Part shown: positions 1-5,927 of the stretch, in pieces
How the letters are laid out: each line of letters begins with the position of its first letter
Position numbering within the stretch: the stretch's first letter is position 1
Source of the DNA: CAVTAE01 sp051649365
GTDB lineage: Bacteria; Deinococcota; Deinococci; Deinococcales; Trueperaceae
Assembly (NCBI GenBank): GCA_051649365.1
Contig: JBOFGY010000322.1
Span: 1-13,673, forward strand
Length of the DNA: 13,673 bases
Reading direction: 5' to 3'
Made by a program: the position numbers and the translations under genes
The notes under the pieces: model-generated
The model's input: the letters and a program-made list of their open reading frames with translations, nothing else
Told to the model about the DNA's origin: nothing
Database searches by the model: none

Positions 1-457
1 CCTGACCACTCGAGTTCGTTTGTAACTGGTTAGGCCTAGTAAAGCTACCGAGAGAGTGCCAGGAAGTGGTAGAACGCAAGACTTCTACGTTTACGTTGCC
101 ATTCTTGGGTTGAGTGATAACGAGGGCGTTACTGTGATCAAAAACAACATCAAAAGGAGTTACCCCTTCGTTTGTATAGGCTAGCGGTCTTGTTGGGAAA
201 GCTAATTTCTCCCAAGCTGTACCATTCCAACGTTTGCCCTGCAAATACCATAGCCCATTATCTTCTGCCCATAGCACAACGAGCTTGCCATTTGTGTCAA
301 GTAACATTTTGGCGTTAGCAACGTTGTTTTTTGATACAACATCGAGAGTGTCGCCGAGGCTTCTCCAGGAGCCTGTTTCTTGAGCTTCTAAAACTGCGTT
401 GGGCGTTGGTTTCGCGGTGGGGGTTTCTTGCGAGCAAGCTGCGAGCAGCAGTGCCAT
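1..457 (-). CDS. Lipoprotein with beta-propeller-like repeats (3' end outside window)
   Basis: The reverse strand is open from an ATG at 457 to the left edge, giving 152 codons with no stop. The product begins MALLLAAC followed by SQETPTAKP, so residues 4-8 form a lipobox-like L-L-A-A-C and the next stretch is a Thr/Pro-rich linker typical of mature lipoproteins. After it come two related blocks, each with an S-W-x-S-L-G motif and an x-D-x-N/S-x-x-L-V-V/I strand; the first continues with W-A-E and K-R-W-N-G-T-A-W. This looks like the repeated blades of secreted beta-propeller or sialidase-fold lipoproteins. The function is unknown, probably outside the membrane. The signal peptide is oddly short: only seven residues before the Cys and no basic n-region, and in-frame stops lie just upstream (TAG, then TGA). 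The gene is divergent from proB. Confidence 0.6.
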   Translation of the reverse strand, partial: MALLLAACSQETPTAKPTPNAVLEAQETGSWRSLGDTLDVVSKNNVANAKMLLDTNGKLVVLWAEDNGLWYLQGKRWNGTAWEKLAFPTRPLAYTNEGVTPFDVVFDHSNALVITQPKNGNVNVEVLRSTTSWHSLGSFTRPNQLQTNSSGQ

Positions 458-537
458 ACTCTAGACTCATTTGGTTATAAATCCTGCTAGTTTGTTTACA
501 CTTGAATGGTTGCGGATTTACAACCTGAAAACCCCAA

Positions 538-558
538 ACCCTGTACCCTATACCCTGT
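538..558 (+). repeat. Tandem heptamer ACCCTRT x3 at the proB start
   Basis: Three head-to-tail copies of ACCCTRT (538-544, 545-551, 552-558) run into the GTG at 557. A degenerate fourth copy (CCCCAAA, 532-538) extends the CCCYNNN periodicity upstream. The unit is 7 bases, so any change in copy number would shift the frame of a protein initiated at the upstream ATG (506). Confidence 0.7.
544..556 (+). promoter_or_regulatory. Possible leaderless -10 box for proB
   Basis: TACCCT (544-549) fits TANNNT and lies 7 bases before GTG 557, close to the 6-base spacing at three other genes in this window. A second TANNNT box, TACACT at 497-502, lies only 3 bases before ATG 506. That is too close for the ATG to be transcribed if the box is used, but it could drive a transcript with a short leader to GTG 557. 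The box lies within the heptamer repeat, so the match could be coincidental. Confidence 0.3.
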
Positions 559-1642
559 GACTTGGCAACGTGTCGTTATTAAAGTAGGCACCAGCAGCCT
601 CACCGATGAATCGGGCAGAATCTTCCCACCGAAGATGTGGGCGATTGCCAGGGGCGCACAGGTTTTGCAGGAAACCCTAAAGTGTAAAGTCGTTCTTGTC
701 TCGTCGGGTGCAGGAGCTGCGGGGCGCGAACGGTTGGGATTATCGCTGCCACTTACCCTTCCCGAAAAGCAGGCCGCGGCGGCGGTTGGTCAAGCCCTTC
801 TCATGCTCGATTGGGCCAGGGCTTTAGCACCCGTGCCTGTGGCCCAGCTTTTGCTTACGGCTGCCGATATTCGAGACCGCGAACGTTATGTAAATGCGAA
901 GAACGCTCTAGAAGCGAGTTTGAAACTTGGAGCTATTCCTGTCATCAACGAAAATGACAGCGTGGCGACCTCTGAAATTAAACTTGGTGACAACGATACG
1001 CTCTCAGCTTGGGTGTCTTATCTTATTGACGCAGATGCACTTGTAATTCTTACCGACGTAGACGGTCTCTATGACAGTGATCCTCGCACGAACCCAAACG
1101 CAAAACGCATTGATGTTGTTGACGATATTAAAGAGGTAGAGAATTTAGCGGGGAAGGCCGGCTCGAGCCGCGGTACAGGTGGCATGGTGACAAAACTCCG
1201 TGCAGCAAGCATCGCTGCGGAGGCAGGTATTGAAACGCTCGTGATTGGTGGTGGTGGTGCAGCGTTAGAAGCACTCGCACGAGGTGAGACTAGGGGGACA
1301 CGCTTTTTGGCAAAGCAACACACGCCCGCCCGCAAGGCTTGGCTTGCACAGCAAAAGTCTAAAGGGAAAATTTCGGTGGATGAGGGCGCACTCAAAGCCC
1401 TTCATAATGGGCGCAGCTTATTACCAAGTGGTATTACCCAAGTCCAGGGTGAATTTGAATTTGGTGATGCAATTGCTGTTGTGCATGGTGACACGGTTGT
1501 GGCTAGGGGGCTGAGCAATTACAGCAGTAACGCACTCGTAAAAATTAAAGGTAAAAAAACAAGCGAGATTGAGAAAGTGCTGGGTCACAAAGATTATGAC
1601 GAGGCGATTCACCGAGATAACTTGGTGTTGTTAAAGGGCTAA
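557..1642 (+). CDS. proB: Glutamate 5-kinase (ProB)
   Basis: ProB phosphorylates L-glutamate with ATP to gamma-glutamyl phosphate, the first step of proline synthesis in the cytoplasm. The protein starts VTWQRVVIKVGTSSL, with the ATP-binding K-V-G-T-S. Next come S-S-G-A-G-A-A-G-R (around residue 50), the glutamate-site run I-N-E-N-D-S, G-D-N-D, T-D-V-D-G-L-Y and G-T-G-G-M-x-T-K of the amino-acid kinase fold. A C-terminal PUA domain begins near K-I-S-V-D-E-G-A and ends D-N-L-V-L-L. The length of 361 residues matches the usual 365 or so. I chose GTG 557 because family members start 8 to 10 residues before K-x-G-T-S. ATG 506 is in frame and would add 17 unconserved residues encoded partly by the heptamer repeat. 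The usual partner proA is not adjacent. Confidence 0.93.
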   Translation: MTWQRVVIKVGTSSLTDESGRIFPPKMWAIARGAQVLQETLKCKVVLVSSGAGAAGRERLGLSLPLTLPEKQAAAAVGQALLMLDWARALAPVPVAQLLLTAADIRDRERYVNAKNALEASLKLGAIPVINENDSVATSEIKLGDNDTLSAWVSYLIDADALVILTDVDGLYDSDPRTNPNAKRIDVVDDIKEVENLAGKAGSSRGTGGMVTKLRAASIAAEAGIETLVIGGGGAALEALARGETRGTRFLAKQHTPARKAWLAQQKSKGKISVDEGALKALHNGRSLLPSGITQVQGEFEFGDAIAVVHGDTVVARGLSNYSSNALVKIKGKKTSEIEKVLGHKDYDEAIHRDNLVLLKG

Positions 1643-1645
1643 AAG

Positions 1646-1686
1646 TTCTTCGTTTTTGGTTTTCTGTTATCCATAAAACGTAAGAA
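1646..1686 (+). other. Hairpin downstream of proB
   Basis: TTCTT-CGTTTT (1646-1656) can pair with AAAACG-T-AAGAA (1675-1686), an 11-bp stem with one bulged T and an 18-base loop. It starts 4 bases after the proB stop, so it may help end that transcript. It is AT-rich and has no following T tract, so a classic intrinsic terminator is not supported. Confidence 0.25.
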
Positions 1687-1748
1687 ACGAAAAATGAGAG
1701 AGGGAGAACAGATTATCAAGAGCACACCTCGAGCTACCTACTTCACGC

Positions 1749-1760
1749 TAAAATACACGC
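1749..1760 (+). promoter_or_regulatory. Leaderless-type -10 box, Uma2 gene
   Basis: TAAAAT (1749-1754) is followed by six bases and then ATG 1761. There is no -35 match. With the transcript starting about 7 bases after the box, translation would begin at or next to the first nucleotide. Confidence 0.55.
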
Positions 1761-2304
1761 ATGGTTGCCACCAAACTTTTCACTGCTGAAGAATTTTATG
1801 AACTGGGTTTGGAAGATGCTGAACTTATTGAGGGGGAAATTGTCGAAACTATGCGTCCTACACCTGAACATGGAGAAATTGCACTGATGCCTTAGTAGGT
1901 TTTTAAGAATTTGGAATAAAGAACATCATGCTGGGCGGGTTGGTACAGACGGTGGTATCATCGTCGCCCGTAATCCAAACAAAGTGCGTGGGCCAGATGT
2001 TTGGTTTGTTAGCAATGCCCGACTTCCTGAAAACATAGAAAAATTTTGGGAAGTCGCCCCTGACCTCGTAGCGGAAATTATTTCACCGAGTGATACTGCA
2101 AATGTGATTAAAAGCAAGTTAAGTGATTACTTTGCGGCTGGAACACTGCTTATATGGCTTGTTTATCCATTATTTAGGCAAGTAGAAACTCATAGTGCAG
2201 ACAGCAAAATAACGATTTTCAACAAACAAGCCAGGCTCGAGACCTCTCTTGTGCCTTTTGGTTTCAGAATGCTTTGGTTAGACAAAAGCATGAGTTCTCC
2301 CTGA
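1761..2304 (+). pseudogene. Uma2-family (PD-(D/E)XK fold) gene, frameshifted
   Basis: The first frame reads MVATKLFTAEEFYELGL, then a Glu/Asp-rich stretch and R-P-T-P-E-H-G-E-I-A-L-M-P, and stops at TAG 1893-1895. Another frame, open from 1888, continues L-S-R-F-L-R-I-W and then G-R-V-G-T-D-G-G. It goes on to P-D-V-W-F-V, A-P-D-L-V-A-E-I-I-S-P-S-D, K-L-x-D-Y-F-A-A-G and W-L-V-Y-P, the signature order of Uma2 proteins (restriction-endonuclease-like fold, function generally unknown). Removing one C from the CC at 1890-1891 joins the halves as A-L-M-L-S-R-F-L and gives a protein of about 180 residues, the usual family size. So this is a recent single-base insertion or a sequencing error. The second half alone (GTG 1984 to 2304, 106 residues) keeps the PD and E-I-I-S-P motifs, but whether it is translated is unknown. 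Confidence 0.8.
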
Positions 2305-2315
2305 AGAATTTGCGC

Positions 2316-2327
2316 TAAACTACAACC
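2316..2327 (+). promoter_or_regulatory. Leaderless-type -10 box, DUF4345-like gene
   Basis: TAAACT (2316-2321) is followed by ACAACC and then ATG 2328, again exactly 6 bases. No -35 element or Shine-Dalgarno sequence is visible. Confidence 0.55.
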
Positions 2328-2789
2328 ATGACGCCTCGAACACAGTTTGGTTATCTTGCAGCCCTACTTACACTCATTCTTGGCTTGGTAGCTCTTCTAG
2401 GTCCCATTTGGATGGCAGAGCTTCTTGGCTTTAATGCTACTCGTTTACAACCCAGGGGGCTTAGCGAAATTCGTGCAACCTACGGTGCAATGTTTACTGT
2501 AATGGGAGCCGTAATGCTTTGGGCTATTCCGATGCGGCCCAGAGGGGTTCCTTACGTGCGCTTTGCGGCTTTTTTGTGGTTCGGTGCAGGTGTAGGCAGG
2601 TTACTCAGTATGATTATTGATGGTGTAATTACGCCGATGAATTTTGCTGCGCTTGCTTTAGAAGTAGTTATTGGTTTAGGTGCTTTGCTTTGTAGTCTCG
2701 AGCGACCTAAGGTAACCCCTGTTCAGTCAACGCCAATAGAAACCACTCCTGAAGAAATTCCTGATCCGCTGAAGGCTTATCGTGAGTAA
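2328..2789 (+). CDS. Small four-helix membrane protein, DUF4345-like
   Basis: This 153-residue protein has about four hydrophobic helices, roughly at residues 8-30, 48-67, 77-98 and 103-124. A hydrophilic tail rich in Pro, Thr and Glu follows. After the first helix it has R-G-L-S-E-I-R-A-T-Y-G, and the segment between helices 2 and 3 carries R-P-R-G-V-P. The L-S-E-x-R-A-x-Y-G motif followed by a helix is what I associate with DUF4345 proteins, inner-membrane proteins of unknown function. The assignment rests on memory of the family and was not searched. It has its own leaderless-type promoter and ends 20 bases before hisZ, so read-through into the his genes is possible. Confidence 0.7.
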   Translation: MTPRTQFGYLAALLTLILGLVALLGPIWMAELLGFNATRLQPRGLSEIRATYGAMFTVMGAVMLWAIPMRPRGVPYVRFAAFLWFGAGVGRLLSMIIDGVITPMNFAALALEVVIGLGALLCSLERPKVTPVQSTPIETTPEEIPDPLKAYRE

Positions 2790-2793
2790 GTGT

Positions 2794-2799
2794 TAGACT
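2794..2799 (+). promoter_or_regulatory. Possible -10 box before hisZ
   Basis: TAGACT (2794-2799) matches TANNNT but lies 10 bases before ATG 2810, giving a leader of only a few bases. No -35 or Shine-Dalgarno is visible. Weaker than the 6-base examples. Confidence 0.3.
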
Positions 2800-2809
2800 A
2801 ATTCCTTGC

Positions 2810-3973
2810 ATGACGCAGCGCATCACTCCACCCGACGGCACCCGCTTCACCCTGCCCGATGAAGCCTCGAGCAAGACCGAGGTTATTACCAAACTACAAA
2901 AGCTCTACTATACTTGGGGCTACAGGCTTATTGATGTTCCTGCCATCGAGACCTACGACCCGAATCATCCTAGGGCGCATCAATCCTTTAAGTTTGCTGA
3001 CCAAGACGGCGGTGTATTAGCTCTTCGCTCAGACTTCACACCCGCACTAAGCCAAATGGTGCGCGGCAATTTTGCCGATGATTTGCCGCAAAGGTTGCAG
3101 TACTCTGGGGATGTGTGGCAAGCTGTCAAGCCAGACTTTAACGCCACACGCGAGTTTACGCAGATTGGGCTCGAGCTCATTGGTGTCTCGAATGCCAGAG
3201 CAGATGCAGAGCTCATTCATTTGGCGAGGGAATCCCTTCGCACGGTGGGGCTTAAGCCAAGGGTTGAACTTGGTAACCCGAGTTTCGTTAAAACGCTTTT
3301 TGACCTTGCAGGTATTGATGAGAGCAAACATAATGTGCTTGCAGACGCGATTGACCGCAAAGACCAACGCACGTTACAAAGTTTGTTAGAACCTCTCAAG
3401 ATAACCAAAGATTTACACCACGCACTCCTAACAGTGGTTGACCTTTACGGTGATATTCACACCTTGGAGAGGGCTCACAAACTCGCGCCTTGGCCAGAAG
3501 CCACGCGCGAGTTAGAGCGTTTGGATGAAATTATTCGTGAGTTTGAAGACAGCAGCGAACTACTTTTAGACTTAGGTATGGCGAGACGTTTAAGTTATTA
3601 CACTGGCATGACCTTTCGGGCCTACACCTTTGATTTTGGACAAGCGCTCATTGGTGGTGGTCGTTACGACGGCGCACTCTTACCTTACGCAGCAGGTTTT
3701 TCACTCGGTCTCGAGCGTCTCATGCGTGCCTTACCAAAAACGGAAGCTGCGCCCACGCTGGTGTTAAGTCTCGAGGATGCTCCTGCCAGACTTCTTCGCA
3801 AAGCAGGCTACAGCGTTGAGCGTTCGCTCACGATAGATGTCGAAGAAGCCAAGCGGTACGCTGCACAAAAGAGCATTGCGTTTTTACTCACTGCCAAAGG
3901 ACTCGAACCCTTAGTTCGCAATCATCCGTTTTACGCAGAATTGTTGTTGGTATTGGGAGAGAAAAATGTTTAG
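2810..3973 (+). CDS. hisZ: ATP phosphoribosyltransferase regulatory subunit (HisZ)
   Basis: HisZ is a catalytically inactive relative of histidyl-tRNA synthetase that binds short-form HisG and is needed for its activity and histidine feedback. The class II synthetase core is visible. Motif 1 lies around residues 38-47 (Y-R-L-I-D-V-P-A-I-E), motif 2 at 70-84 (L-A-L-R-S-D-F-T-P-A-L-S-Q-M-V), and Q-I-G-L-E-L-I-G at 118-125. Further on are Y-Y-T-G-M-T-F near 253, I-G-G-G-R-Y-D-G near 271 and motif 3 at 285-294 (A-G-F-S-L-G-L-E-R-L). The 387 residues fit HisZ, and the C-terminal anticodon-binding domain of a true HisRS is lacking. The start at P-P-D-G-T-R fits the family. hisG follows 68 bases downstream, which strongly supports HisZ over HisS. 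Confidence 0.93.
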   Translation: MTQRITPPDGTRFTLPDEASSKTEVITKLQKLYYTWGYRLIDVPAIETYDPNHPRAHQSFKFADQDGGVLALRSDFTPALSQMVRGNFADDLPQRLQYSGDVWQAVKPDFNATREFTQIGLELIGVSNARADAELIHLARESLRTVGLKPRVELGNPSFVKTLFDLAGIDESKHNVLADAIDRKDQRTLQSLLEPLKITKDLHHALLTVVDLYGDIHTLERAHKLAPWPEATRELERLDEIIREFEDSSELLLDLGMARRLSYYTGMTFRAYTFDFGQALIGGGRYDGALLPYAAGFSLGLERLMRALPKTEAAPTLVLSLEDAPARLLRKAGYSVERSLTIDVEEAKRYAAQKSIAFLLTAKGLEPLVRNHPFYAELLLVLGEKNV

Positions 3974-3998
3974 AGTAGGGGGGAGTGAAAATCTTTTC

Positions 3999-4026
3999 CT
4001 CATCTCTCATCCCTCACCCCTCATCC
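3999..4026 (+). repeat. Tandem heptamer CTCATCC x4 before hisG
   Basis: Four contiguous 7-base units: CTCATCT (3999), CTCATCC (4006), CTCACCC (4013), CTCATCC (4020). They form a pyrimidine tract in the hisZ-hisG gap, 15 bases before GTG 4042. An upstream in-frame GTG (3985) reads through the repeat, so a change in unit number would throw that longer form out of frame. Confidence 0.75.
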
Positions 4027-4041
4027 CTTTTGGGGTTTATT

Positions 4042-4686
4042 GTGTCTGATACTGAATCTACTGAAAAACTCACTCTCGCCCTCCCCAAAGGTCGTGTCAT
4101 GCAGGAAAGTTTGGGGCTACTGCGCCGTGCTGGGCTATCCCTGACGCTTTCTGAAAATGGCCGTGCGCTGAAGCACAATGCCGGAGACGCAGACATTATT
4201 GAGATGCGAAATAGTGATGTGCCAACGTATGTAGAACTTGGTGTGGCAGATGCAGGCATTGTGGGCAAAGATGTCTTGCTCGAGGCTGGAGCCAACATTT
4301 ATGAACCGGTAGATTTGAATATTGCTCAGTGCCGCTTGTCACTTATTCGCCCTGTTGGAGAAGAGCATGTCATTAGGCGTGTAGCCAGTAAATATCCGAA
4401 AATTACGCTCGAGTACTTGCACAGGATTGGTAGCAGTGCTGAAGTGATTAAACTCTCTGGCAATGTCGAATTAGCCTGTTTGACAGGTTTAGCAGATGCG
4501 GTGGTAGATGTTGTGGAAACGGGTTCTACATTAAGAGCCAATAACCTCGAGGAAGTCGCAACGATTACAGAGTCTTCCGCGAGATTTGTGGTGAACCGCG
4601 CCGCGTTAAAACTGAAAGCGACTACATTGCGCCCACTCATTGAAAAGTTACGCGAACTTTCTAAGAGCCTCGAGGTAACCGGATAG
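4042..4686 (+). CDS. hisG: ATP phosphoribosyltransferase, short form (HisG)
   Basis: HisG joins ATP and PRPP to phosphoribosyl-ATP, committing carbon to histidine. From GTG 4042 the protein has 214 residues, the short form that lacks the C-terminal regulatory domain and depends on HisZ. Visible motifs are L-A-L-P-K-G-R near the N terminus, then A-D-A-G-I-V-G-K-D-V-L-L-E. The PRPP-binding run A-D-A-V-V-D-V-V-E-T-G-S-T-L is followed by R-A-N-N-L-E. GTG 4042 fits the family N terminus; the upstream in-frame GTG 3985 would add 19 residues encoded partly by the heptamer repeat and matching nothing I know. GGGG at 4032-4035 could be a weak ribosome site for 4042. All four Leu-Glu pairs in the gene are written CTCGAG. 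The next gene starts 8 bases after the stop. Confidence 0.93.
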   Translation: MSDTESTEKLTLALPKGRVMQESLGLLRRAGLSLTLSENGRALKHNAGDADIIEMRNSDVPTYVELGVADAGIVGKDVLLEAGANIYEPVDLNIAQCRLSLIRPVGEEHVIRRVASKYPKITLEYLHRIGSSAEVIKLSGNVELACLTGLADAVVDVVETGSTLRANNLEEVATITESSARFVVNRAALKLKATTLRPLIEKLRELSKSLEVTG

Positions 4687-4776
4687 CCACACTATGCTTC
4701 AAGTTCTTATTTGGTTAGGCACCATCACGTTTGCAGCTTCGGGCGCACTTACAGCCACTCAACAACGTTTTGACAT

Positions 4777-4790
4777 TATTGGTGTTTTGT
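4777..4790 (+). repeat. Tandem 7-base duplication inside the TRIC-type gene
   Basis: TGTTTTG occurs twice in direct succession. The extra seven bases shift the frame by +1. With one copy removed, the codons read Gly-Val-Leu-Val-Leu-Ala, the expected helix sequence before the G-G-G motif. Confidence 0.7.
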
Positions 4791-4946
4791 GTTTTGGTAC
4801 TTGCCTCAGCAACAGCTGTGGGTGGTGGGGCTGTTAGAGATATACTCGTAGGACGATTACCGCCAACATCCTTGCAAAATGAAATTTTACTTTGGGTCGT
4901 CTTTATCACGGCCTTGCTGACGTTCTTTTTTCACCGCTACATCAAA

Positions 4947-4965
4947 CGCCTTGGGCGTTTGCCTT
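4947..4965 (+). repeat. Perfect 8-bp inverted repeat at the second TRIC frameshift
   Basis: CAAACGCC-TTG-GGCGTTTG is a perfect 8-bp stem with a 3-base loop, located where the reading frame must change back. Loss of one 8-base arm would restore the frame, which fits a template-switch (quasipalindrome) insertion. This is a hypothesis; a single-base deletion would also fit. Confidence 0.55.
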
Positions 4966-5359
4966 ACATCCTGACACAATGGGTTTAGCTCTTTTCGCCA
5001 CGCTTGGCGCACAACAAGGCATTACTTTCAGGCTTGGTTTTTGGAGTGTGGTGTTTCTTGGCACGGTGTCGGGTGTGGGTGGTGGAGTCCTAAAAGACAT
5101 GCTCTCGAGACAAATCCCTGTCATCTTCTACCGCTCGGGTGATTTTTATGCTTCAGTGGCGGCGGTGGGTTCAGGAGTGGTTTTTTTACTTAGTCCAATA
5201 GAGCCCACCCTAGCACTGCTTGTGGGTGTCACCACAACAATGATGATGCGAGTAGGGAGCAGATGGTTAGGGCTTAGTTTGCCTGTTCCAAGAGACTAAA
5301 AAACAAATTTAGCAAAATTCCACCCGTAGTGAACATTACCCATAGTAAGTTGGGTTTTC

Positions 5360-5388
5360 TTGACAATAAATCTTTGCTTTGATAAATT
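5360..5388 (+). promoter_or_regulatory. Sigma-70-type promoter for the lrp-fusion operon
   Basis: TTGACA (5360-5365), a 17-base spacer and TAAATT (5383-5388) make a near-consensus promoter, with transcription expected near 5395 and a 5' leader of about 45 bases. A second TANNNT box, TAAACT at 5414-5419, could be a closer start. A similar stretch, TTAGCAAAATT (5309) and TTAGCAAATT (5398), occurs twice around the promoter and might be an operator. That is speculative. Confidence 0.65.
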
Positions 5389-5439
5389 AATACATCGTTA
5401 GCAAATTGATATGTAAACTAATGATATGAAAGTAATACG

Positions 5440-5925
5440 ATGACTAAACTTGATGAAACAGATTTAGCCATTTTGTCGCTTCTTCAGCAAGATGCGAGGC
5501 TTTCCAAAGCTGCTTTAGGAGAAAAAGTAGGTTTGACAGGCCCTGCTATCTATGCCCGTTTGGCACGCCTCGAGGGAGAAGGTGTAATTCGGCAATACAC
5601 CATTTTCCTAGAACCAAACGCCATCAATCAAGGTCTCGTTGCTTTTATGCGTGTACTGACCAACTCGGTTGCCTTGAAAGATGAGGATGCCTTTGCGGAC
5701 TACGTGCAGCAAGAACCGCGCGTTCTCGAGTGCCACGATGTGGACGGAGAAGACAGTTACATCGTAAAAGTGAGGACGAGTTCGCTCGAGGATTTGCGCC
5801 TTCTCGTTAATGACATTCGTGCCTTGCCGAACGTCAGCCGCACGATTACTTCCATCGCTATGGTGACAGTCAAAGAGACTGGCTTAACCCATCAACTCAA
5901 TGCGAAAAAATCTAAAAGGAGATAA
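5440..5925 (+). CDS. Lrp/AsnC-family transcriptional regulator
   Basis: This 161-residue protein has the standard two-part layout. A winged helix-turn-helix occupies about residues 5-55: D-x-T-D-L-A-I-L-S-L-L-Q-Q-D-A-R, then the recognition region G-L-T-G-P-A-I-Y-A-R-L-A-R-L-E-G-E-G-V-I. An effector-binding RAM domain spans about 65-142, with V-D-G-E-D-S-Y-I-V-K-V and L-P-N-V-S-R-T. Members bind DNA as multimers and sense amino acids. The tail is basic (K-K-S-K-R-R). The stop is 2 bases before the fusion gene's GTG, and the end of this gene supplies that gene's ribosome-binding site, so the two are very probably co-transcribed and coupled. The inferred role is local control of the downstream amino-acid enzyme, perhaps with autoregulation. 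Confidence 0.9.
   Translation: MTKLDETDLAILSLLQQDARLSKAALGEKVGLTGPAIYARLARLEGEGVIRQYTIFLEPNAINQGLVAFMRVLTNSVALKDEDAFADYVQQEPRVLECHDVDGEDSYIVKVRTSSLEDLRLLVNDIRALPNVSRTITSIAMVTVKETGLTHQLNAKKSKRR
5917..5921 (+). promoter_or_regulatory. Shine-Dalgarno AGGAG for the fusion gene
   Basis: AGGAG ends 6 bases before GTG 5928 and sits inside the last codons of the lrp-type gene. It decides the start: the overlapping ATG at 5926 is in another frame and soon meets a stop. It also shows that internal operon genes here use Shine-Dalgarno initiation while the first genes often do not. Confidence 0.75.
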
Positions 5926-5927
5926 AT

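Larger units (their letters stand above)
4694..5299 (+). pseudogene. TRIC/YicG-type (UPF0126) membrane protein, two frameshifts
   Basis: Three reading segments together make one protein of this family, which has two repeated three-helix units plus a final helix and acts as a cation channel or transporter in the inner membrane. Segment 1 (from ATG 4694): M-L-Q-V-L-I-W-L-G-T-I-T-F-A-A-S-G-A-L and F-D-I-I-G-V-L. Segment 2: A-S-A-T-A-V-G-G-G-A-V-R-D-I-L-V-G. Segment 3: H-P-D-T-M-G-L-A-L-F-A-T-L-G-A and G-V-G-G-G-V-L-K-D-M-L. The first shift coincides with a tandem 7-base duplication, TGTTTTG twice (4777-4790); removing one copy restores G-V-L-V-L-A-S-A-T-A-V-G-G-G. The second lies at a perfect 8-bp inverted repeat (4947-4965); removing one 8-base arm restores R-Y-I-K-R-L-A-L-H-P-D. 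The two shifts cancel, so segments 1 and 3 share a frame. It may be a pseudogene, a switchable gene or assembly error. Confidence 0.8.

Noticed and set aside
3975..4036. G-quadruplex on the minus strand of the hisG leader
   Set aside because: Only three runs of three or more G are clear; the fourth is a GG or distant. Not enough to claim.
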